Assembly (NCBI RefSeq): GCF_019977295.1
Contig: NZ_AP024651.1
Location: 4,720,109-4,784,108 of the forward strand
Reading direction: 5' to 3'
DNA length: 64,000 bases
Source: Arthrobacter sp. StoSoilB20
GTDB lineage: Bacteria > Actinomycetota > Actinomycetes > Actinomycetales > Micrococcaceae
Below the pieces are notes generated by a model. That model ran no database searches and was not told where the DNA came from. It saw only the letters and a program-made list of their open reading frames with translations. Of this stretch, positions 53,568-62,953 are shown piece by piece. How positions within the stretch are numbered: position 1 is the first letter of the stretch; each line of letters opens with the position of its first letter. The translations under genes were made by a program, and so were the position numbers.

Positions 53568-53955
53568 TGAAGCTGGCAGGGCAGTACAACTTTGCGAGAT
53601 CACGTCCGAATCTTGGAAAAGGGCCAGAGGTGCGGGCACCAGCAGCTCATTCTGAGCAGTGGGATGGCCGCCGGGAGCTACGGCCTACACACACCCTCAG
53701 GGAAACGTGCGATGCAGTGTTCCAACCACAAACGCCCCACTGGCGGGAGCCGGCAGAGCCTTGGCGGCAGCACCGTGTGAGTAGCCGGGATGCATCCATC
53801 CAGGCCGAGAGAAATGCCTGATACATGCGGCCACCAACGGACTTGAGTTCAAAGGCGAACGCAGCAGAACGGCGGACCGAATCGTGTGCTAATTGGTGAC
53901 GAGCCACGACTTCCGCTGACCATGGGAGATATTCTGGCCGCTTGTTCTCGCCCAA

Positions 53956-53971
53956 CGTTTCACGTGAAACA
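53956..53971. promoter_or_regulatory. parS site 3
   Basis: CGTTTCACGTGAAACA holds the perfect 14-bp core in gene-free DNA. Confidence 0.95.
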
Positions 53972-54497
53972 TTGGAGCCCTCCGGCGAGGGACGCGTCTA
54001 CATCCGACTTGGACCACTAACTCCATGGTCTATAGCCACTGCACCACCCTTCATGGTGACGAACATGAGCAGCGCGCCGTTGCACCTGCTTGGCTACACG
54101 ACTCTCTGGCGACATCCAGATAATTGGGTGTGGTCCAGTTTCTCTCAATGAGCCCATCGGGGCGTCAATTGAAATCAGAATGTGTGAACGCTAGCAAGCA
54201 TCGAATCGCATCTGCGTCAGGGACTCACCGCAGTCTCGACATTAGGGCATTCGATGATAACCAGAACTATCCCTGCCGATACGGGGAGTCACTATCCAGT
54301 CTCTCAATCAGGCCCTGAGTGCCACAGGCGTTCCAGGGAAGAGAAGGACGCGGTGGCGCGTGGCTGCAACGGTCATGTTCTGCTGTGGCTAACGTGGCTT
54401 CTGCGACCACGAATACTCTTCCGGGCATGATCTGGAGTTTCCTTCACCGCTGGGCGTGACCGTCGTCCAGGCGAAAGGGGAGGGCGCCACGAATGCA

Positions 54498-54513
54498 CGT
54501 TTCACGTGAAACA
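54498..54513. promoter_or_regulatory. parS site 4
   Basis: CGTTTCACGTGAAACA holds the perfect 14-bp core, 542 bp after site 3. Confidence 0.95.
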
Positions 54514-55067
54514 CTGGCTCGGGCACATCGACTGATCAAGCTGGTGCAGTCATACAAGACCAACGAAAGGGAACACGTGACTGCGCGCTGGGATGGACCT
54601 GGACAACGCTCGGCCCTGTTGCAAGGGTTAGTTCATCTCTCCTCGTGCTCCTTCTAGACCGGCGGCCGGGTCGAAGTCCACTACTTCTTGGAACGGTCAG
54701 CATGGTTAGCGCCCGTCACAACAACGCACTAAATATACTGGCTCTCCGTCGGCCCCAAGCCCCGGCACTAGTGAGCATACGCTGCCCGTCTAAGCCATCA
54801 ATGTCATCAAGTGGGAAAGACATCCGATGAATTCCTTGATGTCGTTGTCCATCACGAAAAGCGGAGCTAAGGGTTCCTGGCTGTCAGGAGCACACTCTTC
54901 TCCACTAGAGTAATGGCGCTGGAACAAGACAGGGAGGACCCTAGTGCCAGCCGGCATGTGTCCTTGTCGCATCGAGTCCTCAAAGTCGCATGGCGGCCTG
55001 CCCATCATCCAAGGTGACTGCAATTTGGCCAGGGTTGTCCACCGATCGACACCCAGTCGTCTTGAAG

Positions 55068-55103
55068 TTGTGCACATACTTATCCACAGGCTTATCCACT
55101 GAG
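55068..55103 (+). other. DnaA-box-like array A (three units, 12-bp period)
   Basis: TTGTGCACA (55068), TTATCCACA (55080, the perfect box) and TTATCCACT (55092) start exactly 12 bp apart and point the same way. A weaker copy, ATATCCACG, stands alone at 55162. DnaA boxes follow TTATNCACA. Confidence 0.75.
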
Positions 55104-55388
55104 TATGAGCCCGTTCACAGATCGTCATTCTCGTAGGTCCTTGAGTACGACCGAGATGGAAATATCCACGATCTCGCGCCACCGCGTGTATGCGCCCAGC
55201 ACTTAGGCGGAGTGCCCAAATCTGCGTGCAAAACCAATGGAAATCAGGGGCAAAGGCCAGAAAAGGGGCGCCGCTAGACTTGGCTCTCGTAACTTCCGAT
55301 CGAGTTCGCACTGAAGCAGGTTCGACGAGCCGGTGTCGCGGTCACTCGGATCGCGATGTGGGCCTAAGCACACCACACCAGCCCACAT

Positions 55389-55436
55389 TACCCACAAAGT
55401 TATCCCCAACGATATCCACAGGGATATCCACTTCCT
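55389..55436 (+). other. DnaA-box-like array B (four units, 12-bp period)
   Basis: TTACCCACA (55389), TTATCCCCA (55401), ATATCCACA (55413) and ATATCCACT (55425) are spaced exactly 12 bp, all in the direction of array A. Each differs from TTATCCACA by one or two bases. The array ends 50 bp before parS site 5. Confidence 0.7.
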
Positions 55437-55486
55437 TATGCGCAGGCATCCCAGCCGACACTATGCACTCGGCACAATCAGTTCCC

Positions 55487-55502
55487 CGTTTCACGTGAAA
55501 CA
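55487..55502. promoter_or_regulatory. parS site 5
   Basis: CGTTTCACGTGAAACA holds the perfect 14-bp core, directly after DnaA-box array B. Confidence 0.95.
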
Positions 55503-56791
55503 ATCTGCCCTGTCGTTACGAACGGACACGAGCTGTTCATTCGCCTTCAGAGCTCGCCCGCGACAATCACGGTAGGTCCCATCGTGTGCCAAGTCGGAAA
55601 TGCCAGGCAGTCACGGATCGGGCAGTGGCGACATCAGACCAATCGGCCGTGCCTTCACCAACTATGTTTACTGAGGCTCTTCCAGCGGTGGCGCGGTCGC
55701 AGGTGATGACATCGGTAGTTCCTCTCCTTATCCTGTTGTGGACCGCAGGGGACTGATGATGCCAGTGCCGCCAAAAGACCGGGCCTGAACCAACGGCATT
55801 CCTGAACAATCCGCTTTCTGCTCCTCGGGCTGCCATTCCTTGCCGCCTAAGGCATTCAGAGAACCGCCAGTTCCGCGCCAGGACGACCAAAGGACGGCTC
55901 TCCCGTCGTCGCACCCGAGGTGTGCTGAGGAGGAGGACAGAATCCCGAACAGGCGTAACTGCACCGGCCACGGCTCCATCCCTCCTAAGGGGGTTCCGAT
56001 ATCCGCAGGGAGCCGCAAGGACACTTGAGTCATCCTGCAAATTTGGGACCCCCGACTTGTCAATGGCAAAACTGCGCGGCTCTATCAGCGAAGCTGTCGG
56101 GAATCGCAAAGCGACGGTTGGAGGGCGGCCGAGTATTTGAGGGACTTCAACCTCGGGACCTCCAAGGACACCAGGTCTGACCACGGGCCCACGAAGCAAC
56201 GGAGGGGCGAGTATGCGTAGATTCACCCCTGATAAAGACCGGGGGCCTTAGTACCCGCCCTCGCTACCCATACGCCAGAGAGACGACTACGGGCGAGAAC
56301 AGAACCTGCACGCAATGGCGAACAGACATGAGGAGGTCACAACTCACGGACGGTAACCACGACTGCCACCGTAGCTGCTTCCCTGCCGCTACTCACCCAG
56401 GAAGTAGGGTCACGACAACTCGCCCATAGCCGGCCGATGCCCCCAGGCCTTGAGTAGACAGGTTCAAGCTCTCTCGACTGATCTACGCCGCCCGTACCCC
56501 AGGCCGCCGTTCCCTAGACCCTATTCGTAGCGCGATTCGGTAGACGGGGGAGGTGCCCGGAGTGAAGCCCGTGAGAGGCCGGAGGGAAAGTAGGGACGAT
56601 GCCCACGTCACAGAGCCGATCTGCGGGCCTTACAGGCCTAATCACATGACCGACTGAATGCCGCCGCAAAGATCCACTCTCTCTAAACGCCGATCAGAGG
56701 CAGCCTTCAGCGGTGGGGCGCTGGTCACTAAGTAGCGAATTTTGCTCCCAGCCCTACCGAAGACTAAGACCGAGGTTGGTAGTTCGGCGTA

Positions 56792-56807
56792 CGTTTCACG
56801 TGAAACA
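56792..56807. promoter_or_regulatory. parS site 6
   Basis: CGTTTCACGTGAAACA holds the perfect 14-bp core. Confidence 0.95.
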
Positions 56808-56979
56808 ACTGCATCAACATGCCTGATGATCTATCCAATAGTGGACTATCGGCAACAAGGCGCCTTGATTGCTGGTCGGGTTCTTTCGGGTGGTCTTACG
56901 CGCCAGGTCTTGATTGCTCCAAGCTTGTCAGGAGTGCTGGCCATTGCGGGTTTCCTGGATCCGAGGCCATGTCCGATTT

Positions 56980-56995
56980 TGTTTCACGTGAAACA
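56980..56995. promoter_or_regulatory. parS site 7
   Basis: TGTTTCACGTGAAACA is the full 16-bp consensus, 188 bp after site 6. Confidence 0.97.
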
Positions 56996-57386
56996 CAAGG
57001 TACGACGCCGAAGCCGCTACCTTCCAGGCAGGAGGAGTAGAAGAGGCGTCGAACAGACAGGTAGTGCATCTGCATCTGAGTCTGCCACCTGGCCAACGAG
57101 GCCCCACCAGACTGCTACTGCGTGACCCGCACGGTTACCTCCTAGGTGACCAGAAGGGGTGGGTTGGACGATCACTGGTTGCCTCCGAAATCTGCGTCCG
57201 TTGGGGCAATTCCTAGACAACCTCGAAGGCGCTTCTCTGCCTCTAGACCGCTGGGTGACGGCAAACTGAAGTGTTAGCTACTGTTTATGCGGCCTACACT
57301 GCTTCGGGGCAAATAGATGTCTGGCCTGGAACACCGGAACCACGGCAGACTGAACACCGATCTAGATCGTAGTGCCGAAGACAAGC

Positions 57387-57402
57387 TGTTTCACGTGAAA
57401 CA
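57387..57402. promoter_or_regulatory. parS site 8
   Basis: TGTTTCACGTGAAACA is the full 16-bp consensus. Confidence 0.97.
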
Positions 57403-57678
57403 GCCGCTCGGATCAACTAGAGGAGCCCAGCTCTAGTCTTCTGGTGGTTCAGGCGCAATAGGGCGTTGCCGCCACTTCGTTCTGATCCGGTAATCACTGG
57501 GCCTAATGCAGCCACCTGGGAGTGAGGCTCGGGATAATATGCCTTTGAGGCGCATAGCAGTCCAACAGCACCGTACCGTCCACGACATTAGCAAGAAAGC
57601 CAAATCCTGCGTAGGTACCCACACTGCGGAACAGTTGCTCGCAATGCCACAAGTCCACAACGGGGGGAACACCACCCA

Positions 57679-57694
57679 TGTTTCACGTGAAACG
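57679..57694. promoter_or_regulatory. parS site 9
   Basis: TGTTTCACGTGAAACG holds the perfect 14-bp core about 160 bp downstream of the parB stop codon. Confidence 0.95.
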
Positions 57695-57804
57695 TCGAGA
57701 CTTTTTCGCTGTTCCGAAACTTAGGGGCCTGACCTCGAAATGTCGCACGGCAAATGTGGCGGGACCATGCTCATTTCGTAGGAGAAGACTTAGAGGACAA
57801 GCAA

Positions 57805-57835
57805 AATGGGACCTACTCGAAGAGTAGGTCCCATT
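57805..57835 (-). terminator. Intrinsic terminator of the parAB transcript
   Basis: AATGGGACCTACTC (57805-57818) is perfectly complementary to GAGTAGGTCCCATT (57822-57835), with a 3-nt loop. It begins 17 bp after the parB stop. On the minus strand TTTT follows the stem. Confidence 0.88.
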
Positions 57836-57852
57836 CTAGAGAGTCGGAAGTG

Positions 57853-59124
57853 TCAGTCTTCGGCGCCAGGTCCCAGGACATCCATGATGCGATTGAGATC
57901 CTCAACGCTGGCAAACTCGATGCTAACTCGGCCTTTGCGGGCCCCCAGAGTGATCTTTACGTTGGTATCCAAGCGGTCCGAGAGAGACGAAGCGAGGTAG
58001 TCAAGACGTTCGTGGCGGGCATTCGGCTTCGGAATGCTGTTCTTGGCCGGTGTAGTGGGGTCTTGATAGAGGGCCACTGCCTCTTCTGTCGCACGGACAG
58101 ACATACCCTCAGCCACGATCCTCTGAGCCAAACGTTCCATGGCGGCGGCGTCCGGGAGTGCCAGAAGAGCACGGGCGTGGCCTGCTGAAAGCACGCTGGC
58201 AGCTACACGTCGTTGAACCAAGGGCGGGAGCTTCAGCAATCGCAGCGTGTTGGAGACCTGCGGACGTGAGCGGCCAATACGGTCCGCAAGCTGCTCGTGG
58301 GTGGTGCCGAAGTCTTCCAGGAGCTGCTGGTAGGCAGCAGCCTCTTCAAGGGGGTTCAGCTGACTCCGGTGCAGGTTCTCCAGCAGCGCATCCCGGAGAA
58401 GGTCGTCGTCGGTAGTGTCTCGGACAATCGCGGGGATGGTTTCGAGGCCCGCGGCCTGAACTGCACGCCATCGACGCTCACCCATGACCAACTCATACGG
58501 TTCTCCACCCTTTTCGGTTGAAGTACGTACAACAATTGGCTGGAGGACGCCGATTTCTCGAACCGAGTGGACCAGCTCTGCCATGTCGTCTTCATCGAAG
58601 ACCGAACGAGGCTGTTTGCGGTTCGGGTGAATGTCACCCACCGGGATCTCAGCGAAGCGGGCGCCGGGGACCTCGACCAGCTCCACGTCCGACGCAGAGG
58701 AAGAGGAAGCCGCAGCATTCACATCGTTGGTTTCCGGAGTCGACGAAGCAGTAGTTCGCTTGGTCGCAGTCTTAGCCGGCGTTGACTTGGCGGCGGACTT
58801 AGCCGGCGTTGACTTGGCGGCGGACTTGGCCGGCCCCTTGGAAGCCGCAGCCTTGGACGCAGCAGAATCCGACGCTGCCGACTTCCTAGTCTCCTGCACC
58901 GCGGCCTTACCGACGGCTGCTGCTGCACCAGGCGGCTGCGAAGCCTCAGCTTCAACAGCCGCTTCGGAAGTCGGAGCCTCCACTACCGGTTCAGCGGACT
59001 TCTTTGCTTCCGGGAAGAACAAATCCACTGGGCGGGACGGTGCAGAACCGTTTCCCTGGGCCGCAGCCGAACTGGGAATGAGAGCCCCAAGACCCCTACC
59101 GAGGCCCCTTCGCTTTTCGCTCAT
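57853..59124 (-). CDS. parB: Chromosome-partitioning protein ParB (CTPase clamp)
   Basis: The 423-residue ParB is long for the family because of a linker. Residues 5-18 ([13 protein letters not shown]) are the ParA-stimulating tip. Residues 20-145 form a low-complexity Ala/Lys/Ser/Pro region with two tandem SAAKSTPAK units (about 101-118). The CTPase domain follows with GERRWRA (216-222) and [14 protein letters not shown], then the parS-binding helix-turn-helix (about 275-300) and a dimerisation tail. Start at 59124: GGAGGGA lies 8 nt upstream; the frame stays open further without support. Confidence 0.97.
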   Translation of the reverse strand: MSEKRRGLGRGLGALIPSSAAAQGNGSAPSRPVDLFFPEAKKSAEPVVEAPTSEAAVEAEASQPPGAAAAVGKAAVQETRKSAASDSAASKAAASKGPAKSAAKSTPAKSAAKSTPAKTATKRTTASSTPETNDVNAAASSSSASDVELVEVPGARFAEIPVGDIHPNRKQPRSVFDEDDMAELVHSVREIGVLQPIVVRTSTEKGGEPYELVMGERRWRAVQAAGLETIPAIVRDTTDDDLLRDALLENLHRSQLNPLEEAAAYQQLLEDFGTTHEQLADRIGRSRPQVSNTLRLLKLPPLVQRRVAASVLSAGHARALLALPDAAAMERLAQRIVAEGMSVRATEEAVALYQDPTTPAKNSIPKPNARHERLDYLASSLSDRLDTNVKITLGARKGRVSIEFASVEDLNRIMDVLGPGAED

Positions 59125-59191
59125 TGATTCATCCCTCCGATGAAATGGCCGAGCACGGACCTGCTCAGGCTGTTGCAGTGTTTCAAGAATT

Positions 59192-60247
59192 CTAGCGTTC
59201 GGCGATTTCGGCAGCGGCTTCCATGTAGGAAAGCGCACCACTCGACGAAGGATCGTAAGTCATCACCGTTTGCTGGTAGCTCGGCGCCTCAGAGATACGC
59301 ACTGAACGCGGAACCACAGCTCCCAAAACCTGCTCGGGGAAGTGTTGGCGTACCTCGGAGGCAACTTGCGCAGCCAGGTTGGTGCGGCCGTCATACATGG
59401 TCAAGAGAATCGTTGAAACAACCAGGTCGGCGTTGAGGTGCTTCTGGATCATCTCAATGTTCTTGAGGAGCTGGCTTAGCCCTTCCAGTGCGTAGTACTC
59501 GCACTGGATGGGGATCAGGACTTCACTGGCTGCGCAGAAGGCATTGACCGTCAGCAGGCCCAAGCTGGGAGGGCAGTCAATGAAGATGAAGTCCAGCCGG
59601 CCTTCACCATTCTTCTCCCGCTCCTTGGCGTAAACGTCGATGGCTCTTCGAAGCCTCTGCTCGCGTGCCACCAACGAGACCAACTCGATTTCAGCACCGG
59701 CAAGGTGGATGGTGGCGGGGGCGCAGATCAGATTCGGGATGTCAGGGCAGGCAGCAACGACGTCCTTCAGGGGGAGGTCGTTGATCAGGACGTCATAGAT
59801 GCTGTCGACGTCGGCATGGTGCTCTATTCCAAGTGCCGTGGAGGCGTTTCCTTGGGGATCAATGTCGATCACCAGGACGTTGAGCCCGGCAGAGGCCAGG
59901 GCTGCGGCGATGTTCACCGTGGTGGTCGTTTTGCCCACTCCGCCCTTCTGGTTGGAGACAGTGAAGATGCGGGTTTTATCCGGCTTGGGGAGCTCCCTGC
60001 CGATCAACCGCTCGCGCCGACGGGTTTCATTGGCCAACTGACGGGCGATCGGACTTGAATCATCAATGGAATCCATCACGTTATGCACTCCATCAGATAC
60101 GGTTTCACGTGAAACGGCAGCATTCTCAACCGAATTGGGACGCACAATCGCAGACTGAAGAGATGCAGAGGGTGTGGCCATTGCCCGCGCGGACCCCAAC
60201 GACATAAACGGGGGGATTCGCTGCGTGGAGGTTTCACTACTGCCCAC
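59192..60247 (-). CDS. parA: Chromosome-partitioning ATPase ParA
   Basis: The 351-residue protein has the deviant Walker A KGGVGKTT (101-108), [10 protein letters not shown] and [14 protein letters not shown], the marks of ParA/Soj. The first 90 residues are an unusual hydrophilic extension; residues 45-49 (VSRET) are encoded by a parS palindrome. The start could be GTG at 60247 or ATG at 60181; both keep the extension partly. ParA moves ParB-parS complexes apart after replication. It lies 67 bp upstream of parB. Confidence 0.96.
   Translation of the reverse strand: MGSSETSTQRIPPFMSLGSARAMATPSASLQSAIVRPNSVENAAVSRETVSDGVHNVMDSIDDSSPIARQLANETRRRERLIGRELPKPDKTRIFTVSNQKGGVGKTTTTVNIAAALASAGLNVLVIDIDPQGNASTALGIEHHADVDSIYDVLINDLPLKDVVAACPDIPNLICAPATIHLAGAEIELVSLVAREQRLRRAIDVYAKEREKNGEGRLDFIFIDCPPSLGLLTVNAFCAASEVLIPIQCEYYALEGLSQLLKNIEMIQKHLNADLVVSTILLTMYDGRTNLAAQVASEVRQHFPEQVLGAVVPRSVRISEAPSYQQTVMTYDPSSSGALSYMEAAAEIAER
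60101..60116. promoter_or_regulatory. parS site 10, inside parA
   Basis: GGTTTCACGTGAAACG holds the perfect 14-bp core in the parA coding sequence, in codons for VSRET. It lies 2.4 kb from the nearest site of the cluster. Confidence 0.95.
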
Positions 60248-60334
60248 TGGTCACACTCTCACTCTCATTCGGCGCTTGCTGCCGTTCTCTAGCCTAACTG
60301 CTCAGCCGCCGACACGCGGGAAACCAAGCGGGTC

Positions 60335-60985
60335 TCAGGCCGTCTTTCCGGGCTTGTTGACGATAATCCTCACCACGGTGGTGGGTTCCTCCAAAAGCTC
60401 CTGTCCACAAACAACAACTGACGTTTCCACGCCACCCAGTTTGCGGATGACCTTCTTGGCCTTCTCGATCTCCTCGGCCGCGCTGCGGCCCTTGATGGCG
60501 ACAACTTCGCCATGGCCATTCAGGAGGGGAATCGTCAGACCTGCCAGGTTACTGAGAGCAGAAACTGCCCGCGCCGTAACAACGTCGGCGTCCACCATGC
60601 CCACGGCGAGCTCAGCACGCGTCCTCATGATGGTGACGTTATCCAGGCCGAGATCGTCCACCACTTCCTGGAGCCAGATGACACGACGCTCAAGCGGCTC
60701 AATCAGAGTCAGTTCAAGGTCCGGCCTGGCAATTGCCAAGCAGAGACCCGGCAAGCCTGCGCCGGATCCGACGTCGGCGACGTGGCTGTCCATGGCAATG
60801 GCGGATTCAATGACTGCACAGTTCAGGACGTGGCGACTCCACAAACGCGGAATCTCCCGTGGACCAATCAGCCCACGCTCAGTACCGGACGTTGCAAGAT
60901 GTTCAACATAGCGCTTGGCGAGATCCAGGCGCTCTCCCAAAATCTTCTCGGCCGCTTCAAGTTCAGCTGCGGTTATTTCGACCAT
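60335..60985 (-). CDS. rsmG: 16S rRNA (guanine-527-N7) methyltransferase RsmG
   Basis: The 216-residue protein has the RsmG motifs: SAM-binding DVGSGAGLPGLCLAIARPDLELTLIE in two parts around residue 72, RHVLNCAVI, and VVTARAVSALSNLAGLTIPLL. It methylates G527 of 16S rRNA using SAM; loss gives low-level streptomycin resistance. Gene order jag-rsmG-parA is conserved. Spacing to the R3H gene is 6 bp. Confidence 0.96.
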   Translation of the reverse strand: MVEITAAELEAAEKILGERLDLAKRYVEHLATSGTERGLIGPREIPRLWSRHVLNCAVIESAIAMDSHVADVGSGAGLPGLCLAIARPDLELTLIEPLERRVIWLQEVVDDLGLDNVTIMRTRAELAVGMVDADVVTARAVSALSNLAGLTIPLLNGHGEVVAIKGRSAAEEIEKAKKVIRKLGGVETSVVVCGQELLEEPTTVVRIIVNKPGKTA

Positions 60986-60991
60986 GAGCTG

Positions 60992-61543
60992 CTAGTCAGC
61001 CGAAACGACGATGTGACGGCCTGCGCCTTCGCCTTCGGACTCGGAAACGAACCCAAGGTCAGCAACGGCGTCGTGAACGATCTTGCGCTCGTAAGCACTC
61101 ATCGGTTCAAGGGCGACGGTACCGCCGTCGGACTTGACCTTGGCTACGGCGTCTTCGGCGATCTTCTGCAGAACGCCGGCACGTTCCTTGCGGTATCCGT
61201 TGATGTCCAGGACGAGGCGTGAACGGTTCTCCGTCGCAGAGAGTACGGAGAGGCGAGCCAGCTCTTGCAGAGCCTCCAACACTTCACCGTCACGGCCCAC
61301 CAGGCTATCCAACGCTGCAGATTCTTCATCGGCGCCGATGGAGATGTAGGTGCGTCCGTTGCGGACCTCAATGTCGATGTCGCCATCGATATCGGCAATA
61401 TCCAGGAGTTCCTCGAGGTAGTCGGCGGCGATATCGCCTTCCTCCTCGAGACGGCTGGCCGTCTTGGACTGCGTCTCTTCCTGCGTTTCGTCCTGGTCTT
61501 CAGTCACAGCGGCGATAACTTCTTCAGTGCTCTCGGCAGACAT
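60992..61543 (-). CDS. khpB: KH/R3H RNA-binding protein (Jag/KhpB)
   Basis: The 183-residue protein has an acidic N-terminal part (1-35), a type II KH domain (about 40-110, with GRDGEVLEALQELARL) and a C-terminal R3H domain (about 125-180, MSAYERKIVHDAV). The KhpB family binds RNA and affects cell division. The ATG overlaps the yidC stop by one base (TAATG). Confidence 0.94.
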   Translation of the reverse strand: MSAESTEEVIAAVTEDQDETQEETQSKTASRLEEEGDIAADYLEELLDIADIDGDIDIEVRNGRTYISIGADEESAALDSLVGRDGEVLEALQELARLSVLSATENRSRLVLDINGYRKERAGVLQKIAEDAVAKVKSDGGTVALEPMSAYERKIVHDAVADLGFVSESEGEGAGRHIVVSAD

Positions 61544-62514
61544 TACTTCTTCTTCCTGTTCTTACGTTGTGGCTGGACGCGCTGTGCACGGATCTCGGCG
61601 GCTGCAGCAGCTGCAGCTTCGGCTTCCGCGGCGGCGTCGGCGGGCTTCTTTCCACCCAGGAGCGGCGGGAGGCCCTTGGCGGCGCGGCGCTCTTCCAATG
61701 CCTTGGCGGCAGGGGAACCCGGGGTGGGCATACGGCGAATGACGAAGAACTGCTGGCCCATGGTCCACAAGTTGGTGGTGGTCCAGTAGATCAGGACACC
61801 GATCGGGAAGTTGATGCCACCGATACCGAAAACGAGCGGCAGGATGTAGAGCATCATCTTCTGCTGGCGCATGAACGGGCTGGCCATGGCCTCTTCGGAC
61901 ATGTTCTTGGCCATGATCTGCTTCTGCGTAATGAACTGCGAGGCCGTCATGGCAACGATCATCACGATGGAAAGAACTACTACCGAGATGTTTCCGGCAC
62001 CACCGTGGAGCAGCGCAGACGACAGCGGCGCACCGAAGATGCTCGATTCATCGAACTCCACTACCTGCTGGGCGCTCATCGCACCGATGCCATTACCGGC
62101 ATTCTTTGCGTTCGAGATACCCGACAACACCTGGAACAGCGCGAAGAAGAACGGCATCTGGATCAGCATCGGCAAACATGCCGAGAACGGGTTGGTCCCG
62201 TGCTTCTTGTACAGCGCCATCTGTTCCTGCGCCATGGCCTGGCGGGACAGCTGATCGGTCTTGCCCTTGTACTTGGTCTGAAGTTTCTTCAGGTCCGGCT
62301 GCAGCAGCTGCATGCCGCGCTGCGCTTTGATCTGCTTGACGAAGACGGGAATCAAGGCGGCACGGATCACCAGCACGAGGCCGATAATGGACAAAGTCCA
62401 CGTCCAGCCGTTCGCGGCGGGCAGGCCAATGAAGCTCAGTCCCTCGTGGAAGCCAACCATGATGATTGACACCAGCCACTTGAACGGAAACATGATTGTT
62501 TCAAAGAAGTCCAT
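61543..62514 (-). CDS. yidC: Membrane protein insertase YidC
   Basis: The 323-residue protein is the gram-positive form without the large periplasmic domain. It has five spans: MDFFETIMFPFKWLVSIIMV at the start, the family positive residue in the hydrophilic groove (LVLVIRAALIPVF), KKHGTNPFSACLPMLIQMPFFFALF, and INFPIGVLIYWTTTNLWTM. The tail is Ala-rich, then very basic (QRKNRKKK), and probably binds ribosomes. It inserts membrane proteins with or without SecYEG. Confidence 0.97.
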   Translation of the reverse strand: MDFFETIMFPFKWLVSIIMVGFHEGLSFIGLPAANGWTWTLSIIGLVLVIRAALIPVFVKQIKAQRGMQLLQPDLKKLQTKYKGKTDQLSRQAMAQEQMALYKKHGTNPFSACLPMLIQMPFFFALFQVLSGISNAKNAGNGIGAMSAQQVVEFDESSIFGAPLSSALLHGGAGNISVVVLSIVMIVAMTASQFITQKQIMAKNMSEEAMASPFMRQQKMMLYILPLVFGIGGINFPIGVLIYWTTTNLWTMGQQFFVIRRMPTPGSPAAKALEERRAAKGLPPLLGGKKPADAAAEAEAAAAAAAEIRAQRVQPQRKNRKKK

Positions 62515-62530
62515 ACGATATCCCTATTCG

Positions 62531-62953
62531 TTAGGCCGCTGTGCGGCCTTCTTCATCAGCCTGAGCAGCCAGGAACTGGTCCGGATTGTTCAGTACAACA
62601 ATTGTGGGCGTCCGGCCTTCAGGCCAGTGACGATGACCGGCGGGGACGTGGTCCACTCCGCCGGCGTTCCAAGGATGGCATTTGGCGAGCCTTTTGGCTG
62701 CGAGCCAGCTGCCCTTCACGGCGCCATGCACCGTTACTGCTTCCAGCGCGTACGCGGAGCATGAGGGAAAGAACCGGCAAACCTGGCCGTACAGGGGCGA
62801 GATGACCTTGCGGTACGTCTTCAGCAAAAGAATAAGGATGTTGCGGGGCAGCTCCCACAGGAACATGCCTACCGCCGCCGGAAGGCTCCGATGCGGAACC
62901 TTGCCGGAGGGGTCGCTTGAGGTAGGAACGACGGCGGTGCTTATGTCATGCAC
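62531..62953 (-). CDS. yidD: Membrane protein insertion efficiency factor YidD
   Basis: The 140-residue protein includes the YidD core ILILLLKTYRKVISPLYGQVCRFFPSCSAYALEAV with three conserved Cys, then GGVDHVP. GTG at 62953 is preferred, with AAGGGA 8 nt upstream; a later ATG at 62869 lacks a ribosome-binding site. The start overlaps rnpA by 8 bp. Its N- and C-terminal extensions are unusual in length. It assists insertion by YidC. Confidence 0.9.
   Translation of the reverse strand: MHDISTAVVPTSSDPSGKVPHRSLPAAVGMFLWELPRNILILLLKTYRKVISPLYGQVCRFFPSCSAYALEAVTVHGAVKGSWLAAKRLAKCHPWNAGGVDHVPAGHRHWPEGRTPTIVVLNNPDQFLAAQADEEGRTAA

Larger units (their letters stand above)
52118..57804. other. Gene-poor centromere block with nine parS sites
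   Basis: About 5.7 kb with no convincing gene. No open frame here has a recognisable domain; the longest (54790-55311 and 55567-56226, minus strand) have odd composition and run across DnaA-box-like sites or no ribosome-binding site. A frame at 52429-52773 (plus, 114 codons) has a modest ribosome-binding site but no family. Visible structure: nine parS (listed separately), two 12-bp-period DnaA-box arrays, and a triple CCTGCAGG palindrome. GC content is lower than in the genes, and CTAG, rare elsewhere, occurs about 20 times (hand count). Confidence 0.75.

Noticed and set aside
54790..55311. Minus-strand open frame of 173 codons in the parS block
   Set aside because: No recognisable domain, no ribosome-binding site at the start, and it runs straight through DnaA-box array A; composition differs from real genes here.
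55567..56226. Minus-strand open frame of 219 codons in the parS block
   Set aside because: Arg/Pro/Val-rich with no motif or secondary-structure pattern, no ribosome-binding site; likely chance in high-GC DNA.
56530..56640. Structural RNA suggested by GAGGCCGGAGGGAAAG-like words
   Set aside because: I could not build a helix set matching RNase P RNA, tmRNA, SRP RNA or 6S RNA.
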